Shown here: in pieces, positions 24,478 through 33,322 of the stretch
Numbering within the stretch: the stretch's first letter is position 1
Layout: each line of letters starts with the position of its first letter
Origin: Arthrobacter sp. ISL-72
GTDB lineage: Bacteria; Actinomycetota; Actinomycetes; Actinomycetales; Micrococcaceae
Direction of reading: 5' to 3'
Assembly: GCF_018613755.1 (NCBI RefSeq)
Contig: NZ_JAGGPP010000034.1
Coordinates: 1-64,000 of the forward strand
DNA length: 64,000 nucleotides
Notes under the pieces: model-generated
Told to the model about the DNA's origin: nothing
Database searches by the model: none
Seen by the model: only the letters and a program-made list of their open reading frames with translations
Made by a program: the position numbers and the translations under genes

Positions 24478-25701
24478 CTACTTCAGGAAGTCGGGGACAT
24501 CCAGGTCGTCCGAGCGGCTGCCGGACAGGTCCGGCTCCACCACGGACGGAAGGTCGACGTCGAATCCCGAGTCGGCGGGAACGGCGGAGGGGCGCTGCTG
24601 TCCCCAGTTGCTCAGGCCCGAAGCACCGATGCCGGCGTGCACGGGCTGAACGTGCTGGGCGGGCGCCTGCGCGGGGGCCGGAACTGCGGCGGGCGCGGCA
24701 GGACGCTGCGGGGCAGCCTGCGGCTGGGACTGGTCCATGGACGGAGACGTTGCTTTGACGTCGTCGAAGCCGGCAGCGATCACTGTTACGCGGGCTTCGT
24801 CGCCGAGGGCGTCGTCGATGACGGCACCGAAGATGATGTTGGCCTCGGGGTGGGCGACTTCCTGGACCAGGCGGGCTGCCTCGTTGATCTCGAAGAGGCC
24901 GAGGTCCGAACCGCCCTGGATCGAGAGGAGTACGCCGTGGGCGCCGTCGATCGACGCTTCCAGCAGCGGCGAAGCGATGGCCAGTTCGGCGGCCTTGACC
25001 GCACGGTCTTCACCGCGTGCCGAGCCGATGCCCATCAGCGCCGAGCCCGCACCCTGCATGACGGACTTAACATCCGCGAAGTCGAGGTTGATCAGGCCCG
25101 GAGTGGTGATGAGGTCGGTGATGCCCTGGACACCGGACAGCAGCACCTGGTCGGCGGAGCGGAAGGCGTCCAACACTGAGACGTTGCGGTCGCTGATGGA
25201 CAGCAGCCGGTCGTTGGGGATCACGATCAGGGTGTCCACTTCGTCGCGGAGGGCGTCGATGCCGGCCTCCGCGGAGCCGGCGCGGCGGCGGCCCTCGAAC
25301 GTGAACGGACGGGTGACGACGCCGATGGTCAGGGCGCCGAGTGAACGGGCAATGCGGGCCACCACAGGGGCGCCGCCGGTGCCGGTGCCGCCACCTTCGC
25401 CGGCGGTCACGAAGACCATGTCAGCGCCGCGCAGAACCTCTTCGATTTCGTCGGCGTGGTCTTCGGCGGCCTGCTTTCCGACTTCCGGGTTTGCACCGGC
25501 GCCAAGGCCACGGGTCAGCTCACGGCCAACGTCAAGTTTGACGTCGGCGTCGCTCATGAGCAGAGCCTGGGCATCGGTGTTGATTGCGATGAATTCGACA
25601 CCGCGGAGACCGACTTCGATCATGCGGTTGACTGCGTTCACGCCACCGCCGCCGATGCCGACGACCTTGATGACGGCCAAGTAATTCTGCGGAGCTGCCA
25701 C
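24478..25701 (-). CDS. ftsZ: Cell division GTPase FtsZ
   Basis: Tubulin-like protein that forms the division ring. The 407 residues start at GTG 25701 (AAGGGA eight bases upstream), giving VAAPQNYLAVIKVVGIGGGG; the frame is open further but the extra residues are not conserved. The GTP-binding tubulin signature GGGTGTG is at 103-109, and NLDFADVKSVM is the T7 loop. A Pro/Ala/Gln-rich linker (about 320-390) leads to the C-terminal peptide DLDVPDFLK, which binds SepF and FtsW. It is followed by pgeF, yggS and sepF. The promoter region carries an inverted repeat. Confidence 0.98.
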   Translation of the reverse strand: MAAPQNYLAVIKVVGIGGGGVNAVNRMIEVGLRGVEFIAINTDAQALLMSDADVKLDVGRELTRGLGAGANPEVGKQAAEDHADEIEEVLRGADMVFVTAGEGGGTGTGGAPVVARIARSLGALTIGVVTRPFTFEGRRRAGSAEAGIDALRDEVDTLIVIPNDRLLSISDRNVSVLDAFRSADQVLLSGVQGITDLITTPGLINLDFADVKSVMQGAGSALMGIGSARGEDRAVKAAELAIASPLLEASIDGAHGVLLSIQGGSDLGLFEINEAARLVQEVAHPEANIIFGAVIDDALGDEARVTVIAAGFDDVKATSPSMDQSQPQAAPQRPAAPAAVPAPAQAPAQHVQPVHAGIGASGLSNWGQQRPSAVPADSGFDVDLPSVVEPDLSGSRSDDLDVPDFLK

Positions 25702-25768
25702 GTTACGTGTCCCTTGTTCGTGTCCTATTGCGAAAACTGATGGAGTCGCGCTTGAAAGTTGCAACCTT

Positions 25769-25800
25769 AACCCTCGACTTGAGGGTTACAGTTATGTCAA
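25769..25800 (-). promoter_or_regulatory. ftsZ upstream promoter element with palindrome
   Basis: On the minus strand TTGACA (25800-25795) is a perfect -35. Seven bases later lies AACCCTC-AAGTC-GAGGGTT (25787-25769), a perfect 7-bp inverted repeat covering the place where the -10 should be, 68-86 bp before the ftsZ start. It could be a repressor operator or, once transcribed, a leader hairpin. No good -10 is visible at 16-18 bp spacing, so the promoter is tentative. Confidence 0.45.
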
Positions 25801-25986
25801 GTAACTCATGCTGTGACGCTATTTCCTATGCCTGAGACATTCAACGACCTGCTCCGCGTGTCGTGCGAATACCCGCTAAATGGAGCGGAAATCATCTTAC
25901 AAGACGGCCGTCGGCCCACCGGATTGACGGCGTGCCTGAATGTCTGTCCCGGGGCCGGCAGTGATGCCCATCCGGGTGCCCGTCCA

Positions 25987-26853
25987 CTATCGTGTCACGG
26001 GATGCCGCGGCACGCTGACATCGTAGACCTGGACGGGGTTTTTCGGGTCGGCCGGCGCCTTGAGCAGGGCCGCGAGCACCCGGGCTTTGAGCTCCTTCTC
26101 CCCCGCGTTGCCCCACACGATGGTCTGTCCGTCCACCAGCTTGAGTTCGACGGCGTCGACCGACTTAGCGGAGGCGTCGGACAGTTTGGCGAGGACGTCG
26201 GCCGGCAACGCCGCCAGCACCGAAGTGATTGCTTTGAAGAGATCCTTGCCCACTACCCCTGCCCCGCCGTCGATCACCGGCAGCTGGACGCTGGCGGCAT
26301 CCTCGGTGGTGCCAAGCTGCACGCCGTCGACGTCAACCAGTTGGAAGACTTCCCCCTGCTTCACCAGTGCGACGGGTGTGCGTTCGTGAATGTGGACCAC
26401 AAGTACTGATGGCGGCCGTGCCTCGGTGGTGACTTCCTTGATCTGGACGAGGGGTTCAAGCAGCTGCTTTACCTCGTCGTCATTCACCTGGGGCAGGGGT
26501 TTGCCGTGTACCGGTTCCAGGGCGTCCTGGACCTGCCCGGGCGTCAGCATTTTCGTGCCGTCCACCGCAACCGTCCGGACCGCGAACAGTGGCGAGTAGA
26601 CAACCGCCGCCAGCAGCCCGGCGACCAGCGCCGCTATTATGCAGGCCGCCAGGATGAGGTTCCGCCGGGTCCGCCTGCCCTTGGGCTCCGGAAAGGACAG
26701 CACATTGTCGGGGGCGCCCCCGGCAGGATTGGGGGGTCCGGCGGGCGCGGCCTTGGAAGCGGAGATGACGTCCGTGCTGCCGTTGCCCGGCCCGGGCCTC
26801 CTTTTGGCGGCAGGGGCGCTCGTCCTGTAGCTCGGCCGGCGTGTACTAGCCAC
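25987..26853 (-). CDS. ftsQ: Cell division protein FtsQ
   Basis: Bitopic divisome protein linking early and late division proteins. It has 288 residues from the GTG at 26853: a long basic, Pro/Ala-rich cytoplasmic tail (1-64), one membrane segment (66-86), a POTRA domain (about 89-160, starting FAVRTVAVDGTKMLTPGQV) and the FtsQ beta domain. The start overlaps the last codons of murC by 8 bp, which supports this start and means coupled translation. A gap of about 285 bp, holding the ftsZ promoter region, separates it from ftsZ. Confidence 0.93.
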   Translation of the reverse strand: MASTRRPSYRTSAPAAKRRPGPGNGSTDVISASKAAPAGPPNPAGGAPDNVLSFPEPKGRRTRRNLILAACIIAALVAGLLAAVVYSPLFAVRTVAVDGTKMLTPGQVQDALEPVHGKPLPQVNDDEVKQLLEPLVQIKEVTTEARPPSVLVVHIHERTPVALVKQGEVFQLVDVDGVQLGTTEDAASVQLPVIDGGAGVVGKDLFKAITSVLAALPADVLAKLSDASAKSVDAVELKLVDGQTIVWGNAGEKELKARVLAALLKAPADPKNPVQVYDVSVPRHPVTR

Positions 26854-28249
26854 TTGGCGCCTCTGCCTGCAGTGCCTCCACAATCAGGGGACCGTAGGCA
26901 GTGACGTCGCCCGCGCCCGCCGTGAGCACAATGTCGCCCGCTGCCGCATTGGCCACCACGGCCTGCACTGCTTCGCCGGCCGGAACAAGCCGCCCGCCGC
27001 CGGAGAGGCGGTCCCCGATCAATTGGCTTGTGACTCCCGGAATGGGATCTTCCCGGGCCGGGTAGATGTCCAGGACCAGGGCGGTATCTGCGGTGTTGAG
27101 TGCATCGGCGAACTCAGCCGCGAACTCGCGGGTGCGGGAGAACAGGTGCGGCTGGAACAGCACGTGCACCTTATGGTTTCCGGCCACGGAGCGAGCGGCA
27201 GCCAAGGCGGCCCGCACTTCGGTGGGGTGGTGCGCATAGTCGTCGTAAACCCGCACGCCGCGGCCGGCCCCTTTGAATTCAAAACGGCGCGAGGCTCCGG
27301 AGAAGTTGGCCAGGGCCGCGGCCGCCGCTTCAGGCGCAACGCCGAGCTCCAGGGCCACGGCAACGGCTGCGGCCGCGTTGAGCGCATTGTGCCGGCCGGG
27401 CACCTGGAGTTCCAGTGCGAACTTCCCGGCGGATGTGGACACCCACACGTCACCGGGTCCGCCGTCGTGCAGCCGCAGCTGCGAGTCCTCGGCGGTGCCG
27501 TAGAGGACCACCCTGGTGTTGCCCCGGGCGCCGGTGCGCTCAGCCAGGGCACGCGCGCCGGGGTCGTCCGCGCAGGCGACCAGGACGCCATCGGCCGGGA
27601 GGAGTTCGGTGAAGCGGTCAAATGACTGGTAGACGGCTTCTGCGGTGCCGTAGTAGTCAAGGTGGTCGGGTTCAACGTTGGTGACGACGGCGATCCGCGG
27701 ACGGTAATTGAGGAAGGACCCGTCGGACTCGTCGGCCTCTGCCACAAAGACATCGGAGGTGCCGCTGGCCGCATTGACGCCGAGGGCCGGCACGTTGGCC
27801 CCGATGGCAAAAGTGGGATCCAGGCCGGCGCCTTGCAGCAGCACGGTGATCATCGACGTCGTGGTCGATTTTCCGTGCGTTCCGGCCACGGTGACCACCC
27901 GGTCGCCGGCCATGGTGGCGGCCAGCGCCTCCGAGCGGTGCAGCACGGGCAGCCCGGCCGCGCGGGCTTCCTCAAGTTCCGGATTGTCGGCGCGGATGGC
28001 CGAGCCTGCCACCACCGTCTGGGCATCTCCCAGGTTGCCGGCCGCATAGCCAACCGAGATGCCCGCACCGGCGGCCGCCAGGTCTGCCATCACGGGCAGG
28101 TCCTTGGCGTCCGATCCGGTCACCGGGACACCGCGGGCCACCATGATACGGGCCACCGCGGACATGCCCACGCCGCCTATGCCGATGAAGTGCACACGGC
28201 CCAGGGACTCCTGGCTCCGCACGCCGTTTCCTGCTGCAGACGTGGTCAT
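26846..28249 (-). CDS. murC: UDP-N-acetylmuramate--L-alanine ligase
   Basis: Adds L-alanine to UDP-MurNAc, the first step of the stem peptide. It has 467 residues from the ATG at 28249, which overlaps the murG stop as ATGA. The Rossmann start GRVHFIGIGGVGMSAVA (17-33) and the ATP loop GTHGKSTT (123-130) are clear, as are the Mur ligase motifs EADESDGSFL and YDDYAHHPTEV. The order murG-murC-ftsQ is standard. Confidence 0.97.
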   Translation of the reverse strand: MTTSAAGNGVRSQESLGRVHFIGIGGVGMSAVARIMVARGVPVTGSDAKDLPVMADLAAAGAGISVGYAAGNLGDAQTVVAGSAIRADNPELEEARAAGLPVLHRSEALAATMAGDRVVTVAGTHGKSTTTSMITVLLQGAGLDPTFAIGANVPALGVNAASGTSDVFVAEADESDGSFLNYRPRIAVVTNVEPDHLDYYGTAEAVYQSFDRFTELLPADGVLVACADDPGARALAERTGARGNTRVVLYGTAEDSQLRLHDGGPGDVWVSTSAGKFALELQVPGRHNALNAAAAVAVALELGVAPEAAAAALANFSGASRRFEFKGAGRGVRVYDDYAHHPTEVRAALAAARSVAGNHKVHVLFQPHLFSRTREFAAEFADALNTADTALVLDIYPAREDPIPGVTSQLIGDRLSGGGRLVPAGEAVQAVVANAAAGDIVLTAGAGDVTAYGPLIVEALQAEAPSG

Positions 28250-29346
28250 TTGCAGACCGCTTCCAGGACAAGATCGGCCATTCGGCGATCGGCGTTTCGG
28301 ATACCCAGGGCTTCGGCGCTCGACGCCATCTTCGCCAGCCGGGCCGGATCGGACAGCAGCGGAATGATTTCCCTGCCGACCCATCCGGGCGTGAAGGCGG
28401 CGTCGTCCACGGTCAGCGCCCCTCCCGCTGCCACCTGGCCGGCGGCATTCAGGGCCTGTTCGCCGTTGCCGATCGGAAGCGGTACGAACACGGCCGGAAC
28501 GCCCACTGCCGCGGTCTCGCAGACCGTGGCTGCTCCGGCGCGCCCCAGCAGAAGGTCGGCAGCGGCGTAGATGGTCTCCATGCCGTCGACGTACTCCACC
28601 TGGCGGTAGCCGTCCGCGGCGAGGGGCTTGCCATCGGCGCCGAGGACGGATTTGCCTCTGCCGGTGATGTGAAGGGTTTGGATGCCGGCCTGGGCCAGCG
28701 CTTCCAGGGAAGCCGCAATGGTCCGGTTGATGCTCTGCGCCCCGGATGAACCGCCGGTGACGATCAGCGTGGGCCTGTCCTGGTCAAGGCCCAGCAGCTC
28801 GCGCGCCGCACGGCGGGAGCCGGGGCGGTCCAGCCCGGATACTTCCTTGCGCATCGGCATGCCGACGTGCCGCGCCCCGCGGAGCTTTGTGCCGGCGAAG
28901 GCCACGGCAACGTGGCGGCTGAACCGGGCGCCCACCTTGTTGGCCAGGCCCGCCCGCGTGTTGGCTTCGTGGATCACGATGGGGATTTTCCGTTGCCAGG
29001 CGGCCAGGTACAGCGGAGTGCAGACGTAGCCGCCAACTCCCACCAGGACGTCCGCCTGTGCGTCCTCGAGAATTTTTCCGGCCTGCTTGACCGCGCCGGC
29101 CAGCCGGACCGGGAGCCGGAGCAGGTCCAGGGAAGGCTTGCGCGGAAACGGCACACGGCTGATGGTTGCCAGCTCAAGGCCGGCCGCCGGTACGAGCCGG
29201 GTCTCCATTCCGGCCGGCGTCCCCACGGCGAGGAGCCTGGCGTCCGGGCGGACGTCCCGCACGGCCGCGGCGATGGCGAGCAGGGGGCTGATGTGCCCGG
29301 CCGTTCCGCCGCCGGCAAGGACTACTGACAAAGACTCGGCATTCAT
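28246..29346 (-). CDS. murG: Lipid II synthase: UDP-GlcNAc transferase MurG
   Basis: Transfers GlcNAc onto lipid I at the inner membrane face, giving lipid II. It is 366 residues of GT-B fold: the glycine-rich loop GGGTAGHISP (12-21), the second loop GGSSGAQSINR, and the nucleotide-sugar motif LLGRAGAATVCETAAVGVPAVFVPLP. The start ATG is six bases after the ftsW stop, so the two are cotranscribed. Confidence 0.97.
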   Translation of the reverse strand: MNAESLSVVLAGGGTAGHISPLLAIAAAVRDVRPDARLLAVGTPAGMETRLVPAAGLELATISRVPFPRKPSLDLLRLPVRLAGAVKQAGKILEDAQADVLVGVGGYVCTPLYLAAWQRKIPIVIHEANTRAGLANKVGARFSRHVAVAFAGTKLRGARHVGMPMRKEVSGLDRPGSRRAARELLGLDQDRPTLIVTGGSSGAQSINRTIAASLEALAQAGIQTLHITGRGKSVLGADGKPLAADGYRQVEYVDGMETIYAAADLLLGRAGAATVCETAAVGVPAVFVPLPIGNGEQALNAAGQVAAGGALTVDDAAFTPGWVGREIIPLLSDPARLAKMASSAEALGIRNADRRMADLVLEAVCK

Positions 29347-29352
29347 TAAGTG

Positions 29353-30627
29353 CTATTTACGCTTTCGTGTGGAGGTTGGGCGCCCGCCCTTGGTGCGGAA
29401 CTTGGGCAGCCGTTTGGGCTGGACGCTTGGCGCAATCTGTTCCCGTGCCAACGACAACACTACGCCGACGGCACACAGGGACATCAGCAGCGCGGAACCG
29501 CCATAGGAAATGAACGGCAGCGGGACGCCGATGACCGGCACGAGGCCCGTGACCACGGACATGTTGACGGTGGCCTGGCCGAGCAACCACACCATGATGG
29601 TGCCTGCGAGGACACGGTGGAAAAGGTCCTCCTGGGCCACCACCACCCGGTAGATGGCGGCACCGAGGATGGCGAAGAGGATGAGTACGACGACGGTGCC
29701 CACCAGTCCGAGTTCCTCGCCGATGATCGCGAAGATGAAGTCGTTGTGGGCTTCCGGGATCCAGCTGTACTTCTGCCGGCTTTGACCCAGGCCTACCCCG
29801 AACCAGCCGCCCGACGCCAGGCCGTACAAACCGTTCGTCGCCTGGTAGTTGGCGTCGGTGCCGTTGGCGCAGGACTCGCCCGTCCACCAGGAGGTGATGC
29901 GGCACATCCGGTTTGAACTGGTCACGGCCATTACGGCGGTTCCAGCCGCAGCCACCAGTCCCGCGATGCCGAAGAAGTAGAGGGGAACACCGGCGAAGAA
30001 CAGCGCTGCGGCGGTGATCATCATGATGATCATGGCGGTGCCAAGGTCGTTGCCGATCAGGACCAGCCCAATGACCACTGCCGCCATGGGTATGACCGGA
30101 ACGAACACGTGCTGCCACCGGTGGAGCAGCTTTCCCTTCACGGCAAGGACCGTTGCCATCCAGAGCGCCAAGGCAAGCTTTGAAGCCTCGGACGGCTGGA
30201 AGGTGATGCCGCCCAGGTCGATCCAGTTCTTGTTGCCGTTGACCTCGTCGCCCACCACCTGCACGAGGACCAGGAGGACCACCGCCGCGCCAATGAGCGG
30301 CCAGGCGAGGCGCTTCAGCCACACCACGTTGACCCGTGACAGCACGAACATGGTGAAGATGCCCATGCCGGCAAAGACGCCCTGCTTAAGTGCCGCCGTG
30401 TAGGGCGACTCCCCCGCGGCAATGGCTTCAACGCTGGACGCCGAGAGCACCATCATGATGCCGATGGCGGTGAGCGCGAGGGTGGAGCCCAGGATCAGGT
30501 AGTAGGTGGAACCGTTGCGGGATTTCCCGGTTCCCTCCAGCTTGGCCCAAAAAGTGCGGTACCAGACCCGAAGCCCGGCCAGCGGAGGCACGTGGCCCGT
30601 CCGGGCACGTGTGGGCGTGCTGACCAT
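29353..30627 (-). CDS. ftsW: Septal peptidoglycan polymerase FtsW
   Basis: SEDS-family glycosyltransferase that polymerises lipid II at the septum with FtsI. The 424 residues have about ten membrane segments. SEDS signatures include GGITFQPSEASKLALALWMA, which carries residues of the catalytic region, then GLASGGWFGVGLGQSRQKYSWIPEAHNDFIFAIIGEELG and the C-terminal GVPLPFISYGGSALL. Basic cytoplasmic ends flank the core. GAGGAG precedes the ATG. It is two bases after the murD stop. Confidence 0.97.
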   Translation of the reverse strand: MVSTPTRARTGHVPPLAGLRVWYRTFWAKLEGTGKSRNGSTYYLILGSTLALTAIGIMMVLSASSVEAIAAGESPYTAALKQGVFAGMGIFTMFVLSRVNVVWLKRLAWPLIGAAVVLLVLVQVVGDEVNGNKNWIDLGGITFQPSEASKLALALWMATVLAVKGKLLHRWQHVFVPVIPMAAVVIGLVLIGNDLGTAMIIMMITAAALFFAGVPLYFFGIAGLVAAAGTAVMAVTSSNRMCRITSWWTGESCANGTDANYQATNGLYGLASGGWFGVGLGQSRQKYSWIPEAHNDFIFAIIGEELGLVGTVVVLILFAILGAAIYRVVVAQEDLFHRVLAGTIMVWLLGQATVNMSVVTGLVPVIGVPLPFISYGGSALLMSLCAVGVVLSLAREQIAPSVQPKRLPKFRTKGGRPTSTRKRK

Positions 30628-30629
30628 TG

Positions 30630-32216
30630 TTACTCCTCGCCGGTCTGAGCCTGCCCTTCCACGAGCCCCCGGACAGCTTCAATGAAGGCGTCGCCACGGT
30701 GAGCATAGGAAGAGAACTGATCCATGGATGCAGCCGCCGGGGCCATGAGCACAGTGTCCCCGGGAGAGGCCAGCTGTGCGGCTGCGGCAACGGCCTGCGC
30801 CATCACAGTTTCACCGTAGATCGGCGAGGGCACTGCGTCGGCACCGCCCGTTTCTGCGGACTGCACCGTTTCAGTGTCGCCCTTGGTGGGTCCGATAACG
30901 GGGACATCCGGCGCGTGTCGCCGAAGGGCGTCCGAGAGCGCCGTGGGGTCCGTTCCGATCAGGACTACGGCTTTGAGCCGCGGAGCCTGTGCCTGGACCA
31001 GTTCGTCGTAGCTGACGCCCTTGGAGAGGCCGCCCGCAATCCAGATGACGTTGCTGAAGGCGGACAGCGACGCGGCCGCAGCGTGGGGGTTGGTGGCCTT
31101 CGAGTCGTTGATCCACAGCACATCGTTGTGGCGGGCCACGAGCTGGATGCGGTGCTCGCCGGGGATGTAGGTCTTGAGCCCCTGGCGTACAGCCTGCGGT
31201 TCCACGCCGTATGCACGCACCAGTGCTGCTGCGGCAAGGGCGTTGGCCACCATATGGCGAGGTGCCACCGGGCCCAGGTCAGCCATGGCGGCAAGTTCCG
31301 CTGCGCTGTCCTTGCGTTCGGCGATAAAGGCACGGTCCACCAGGAGGCCTTCGACTACCCCGAGCATGCTGACGGCGGGAGTCACCGTCGTGAAACCCAC
31401 CGCGCGGCAACCTTCCACCACGTCCGCGTTCTCCACCATGCGTTCGGTTTCAATCTGCTCGGCATTATAGATGCAGGCTTTCTGCGTCTGTTCGTAGATC
31501 TTCGCCTTGTCCGCCAGGTAGGAGGCGTAGGATCCGTGCCAGTCCACGTGGTCTTCGGCGACATTGAGGCAGACGCTGGCGACCGGCGAGACAGAATGGC
31601 TCCAGTGCAGCTGGAAGCTCGACAGCTCGACGGCAAGGACGTCGTACTCCACCGGGTCCCGCAGGGCGTCGAGGATGGGTGTTCCCACGTTCCCGACCGC
31701 AATGGCCTTGAGCCCGGCAGCCTGCAGCATGGATTCGGTCAGGCCCACCGTTGTGGTCTTCCCGTTCGTTCCGGTGATGGTCAGCCAGTCCGCGGTCTTG
31801 CGGCCCTCGCGCTCACGGACCCGCCAGGCAAGCTCCACATCGCCCCAGACCGGAATGTGCGTCCGTGCGGCCAAGGCGAGCAGGGCCTGGTCCGGGCGCC
31901 ACCCCGGAGAGGTGACAATCAGTTCCGGCTTCTGGCCGTCGATTTTCGGCATGGTGTGCACGGCATCCTCGCCAAGGAGGACGTCCACGGCACCGACGAT
32001 TTTCAGGGTGTCGGCCTGCGCACGGGCTTTCGGACTCGTGGCTGCGTCAACCACCACCACGCGGGCGCCGAGCTCGATCAGGGTGTCTGCAGCGGCGAAG
32101 CCGGACACTCCGATTCCCGTGACCACCACCCGGAGTCCGGCCCACTCGGAGTCCCAGCTCACCAGGTTCTCGAGCCGGGGCGATGTTGCCAATGGCGAAG
32201 GTATAGGGCTGCTCAC
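30630..32216 (-). CDS. murD: UDP-N-acetylmuramoylalanine--D-glutamate ligase
   Basis: Adds D-glutamate to UDP-MurNAc-L-Ala. It has 528 residues if started at the GTG at 32216, which overlaps the mraY stop as GTGA; an in-frame ATG lies 15 bases upstream inside mraY. The N-terminal Rossmann motif VVVTGIGVSGFAAADTL, the ATP loop TGTNGKTTT (148-156) and the NDSKATNPHAA motif identify it. It is longer than E. coli MurD (438) because of an extended N-terminus and insertions, which is usual in Arthrobacter-type proteins. Confidence 0.96.
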   Translation of the reverse strand: MSSPIPSPLATSPRLENLVSWDSEWAGLRVVVTGIGVSGFAAADTLIELGARVVVVDAATSPKARAQADTLKIVGAVDVLLGEDAVHTMPKIDGQKPELIVTSPGWRPDQALLALAARTHIPVWGDVELAWRVREREGRKTADWLTITGTNGKTTTVGLTESMLQAAGLKAIAVGNVGTPILDALRDPVEYDVLAVELSSFQLHWSHSVSPVASVCLNVAEDHVDWHGSYASYLADKAKIYEQTQKACIYNAEQIETERMVENADVVEGCRAVGFTTVTPAVSMLGVVEGLLVDRAFIAERKDSAAELAAMADLGPVAPRHMVANALAAAALVRAYGVEPQAVRQGLKTYIPGEHRIQLVARHNDVLWINDSKATNPHAAAASLSAFSNVIWIAGGLSKGVSYDELVQAQAPRLKAVVLIGTDPTALSDALRRHAPDVPVIGPTKGDTETVQSAETGGADAVPSPIYGETVMAQAVAAAAQLASPGDTVLMAPAAASMDQFSSYAHRGDAFIEAVRGLVEGQAQTGEE

Positions 32217-33322
32217 AGCAGGACCACCCATTCTGCGTAGAAGATACCCAGACCCGCGGCGACGAAGAGTCCGCCGAGGATCCAGAAACGGACCACTACG
32301 GTGACTTCCGCCCAGCCTTTGAGTTCAAAGTGGTGCTGGAGCGGGGCCATCTTGAAGAAACGCTTGCCCCGGGTGACCTTGAAGTAGCCCACCTGGATGA
32401 TCACCGAGAGGGTGATCAGGACAAAGAGGCCGCCGATGAAAGCCAGCAGTAGCTCGGTCCGGGACAGGATGGCGAAACCGGCCACGGCACCGCCGATGGC
32501 GAGCGAGCCGGTGTCCCCCATGAAGATCTTTGCCGGGGAGGTGTTCCACCACAGGAACCCGACCAGGGCTGCGCTCAGGATCGCGGCCAGGAGTGCGAGG
32601 TCCAGCGGGTCGCGGACGGAGTAGCAGCCTCCGCCTGCCTGCCGCGGCGAGCCGCAGGCCTGGTTGTTCTGCCAGATTCCCATCAGCGTGTACGCGCCGA
32701 ACACCATGACCGAGGCGCCGGCCGCGAGCCCGTCCAGGCCGTCAGTCAGGTTCACGCCATTGGTGGCAGCCGTCACGATCAGGTTGGACCACAGCACGAA
32801 CAGTATGGCGCCGAGCACGGTGCCGCCGAAGGCGAGGTTCAGCCACGGGATGTCCCGCACCAGGGAGATCTGCGTGGATGCGGGCGTTACGCCGTCCGAA
32901 TTGGGAAAGTTCAAGGCCAGGATGGCGAAAATAACGCCGACGGCGCCCTGGAGTATCAGCTTGGCCTTGGCGTTCAGGCCAAGGCTGCGCTGCTTGGAGA
33001 TCTTGATGAAGTCGTCCAGGAATCCCACCAGGCCCATTCCCACCATCAGGAAGAGCAGCAGGAGGGCGGAGACCGATGGCCCGGCCGACCCCGGATTCAT
33101 CATCCACATGATCAGGTGGGTCAGCGCATAGCTCATCAGCACCGCGAAAACCACCACGGTGCCGCCCATGGTCGGCGTGCCGCGCTTCGTGTGGTGGGAC
33201 GTGGGGCCGTCATCCCGGATGAACTGGCCGTAGCTCTTCCGTACAAGCAAACGGATGAACAACGGGGTTCCCACCAATGCAAACAGCAGGGCCAGGCCAG
33301 CGCCGATCAGCAGTGCAATCAC
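32213..33322 (-). CDS. mraY: Phospho-MurNAc-pentapeptide translocase
   Basis: Makes lipid I by transferring phospho-MurNAc-pentapeptide to undecaprenyl phosphate in the inner membrane. The 369 residues have about ten membrane segments. The catalytic motifs GLVGFLDDFIKI (aspartate pair), NLTDGLDGLAAG and FMGDTGSLAIGG are all present, and KKFFKMAPLQHHFELKG appears as RFFKMAPLQHHFELKG. It overlaps murF upstream and murD downstream by 4 bp each, so translation is tightly coupled. Confidence 0.98.
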   Translation of the reverse strand: MIALLIGAGLALLFALVGTPLFIRLLVRKSYGQFIRDDGPTSHHTKRGTPTMGGTVVVFAVLMSYALTHLIMWMMNPGSAGPSVSALLLLFLMVGMGLVGFLDDFIKISKQRSLGLNAKAKLILQGAVGVIFAILALNFPNSDGVTPASTQISLVRDIPWLNLAFGGTVLGAILFVLWSNLIVTAATNGVNLTDGLDGLAAGASVMVFGAYTLMGIWQNNQACGSPRQAGGGCYSVRDPLDLALLAAILSAALVGFLWWNTSPAKIFMGDTGSLAIGGAVAGFAILSRTELLLAFIGGLFVLITLSVIIQVGYFKVTRGKRFFKMAPLQHHFELKGWAEVTVVVRFWILGGLFVAAGLGIFYAEWVVLL

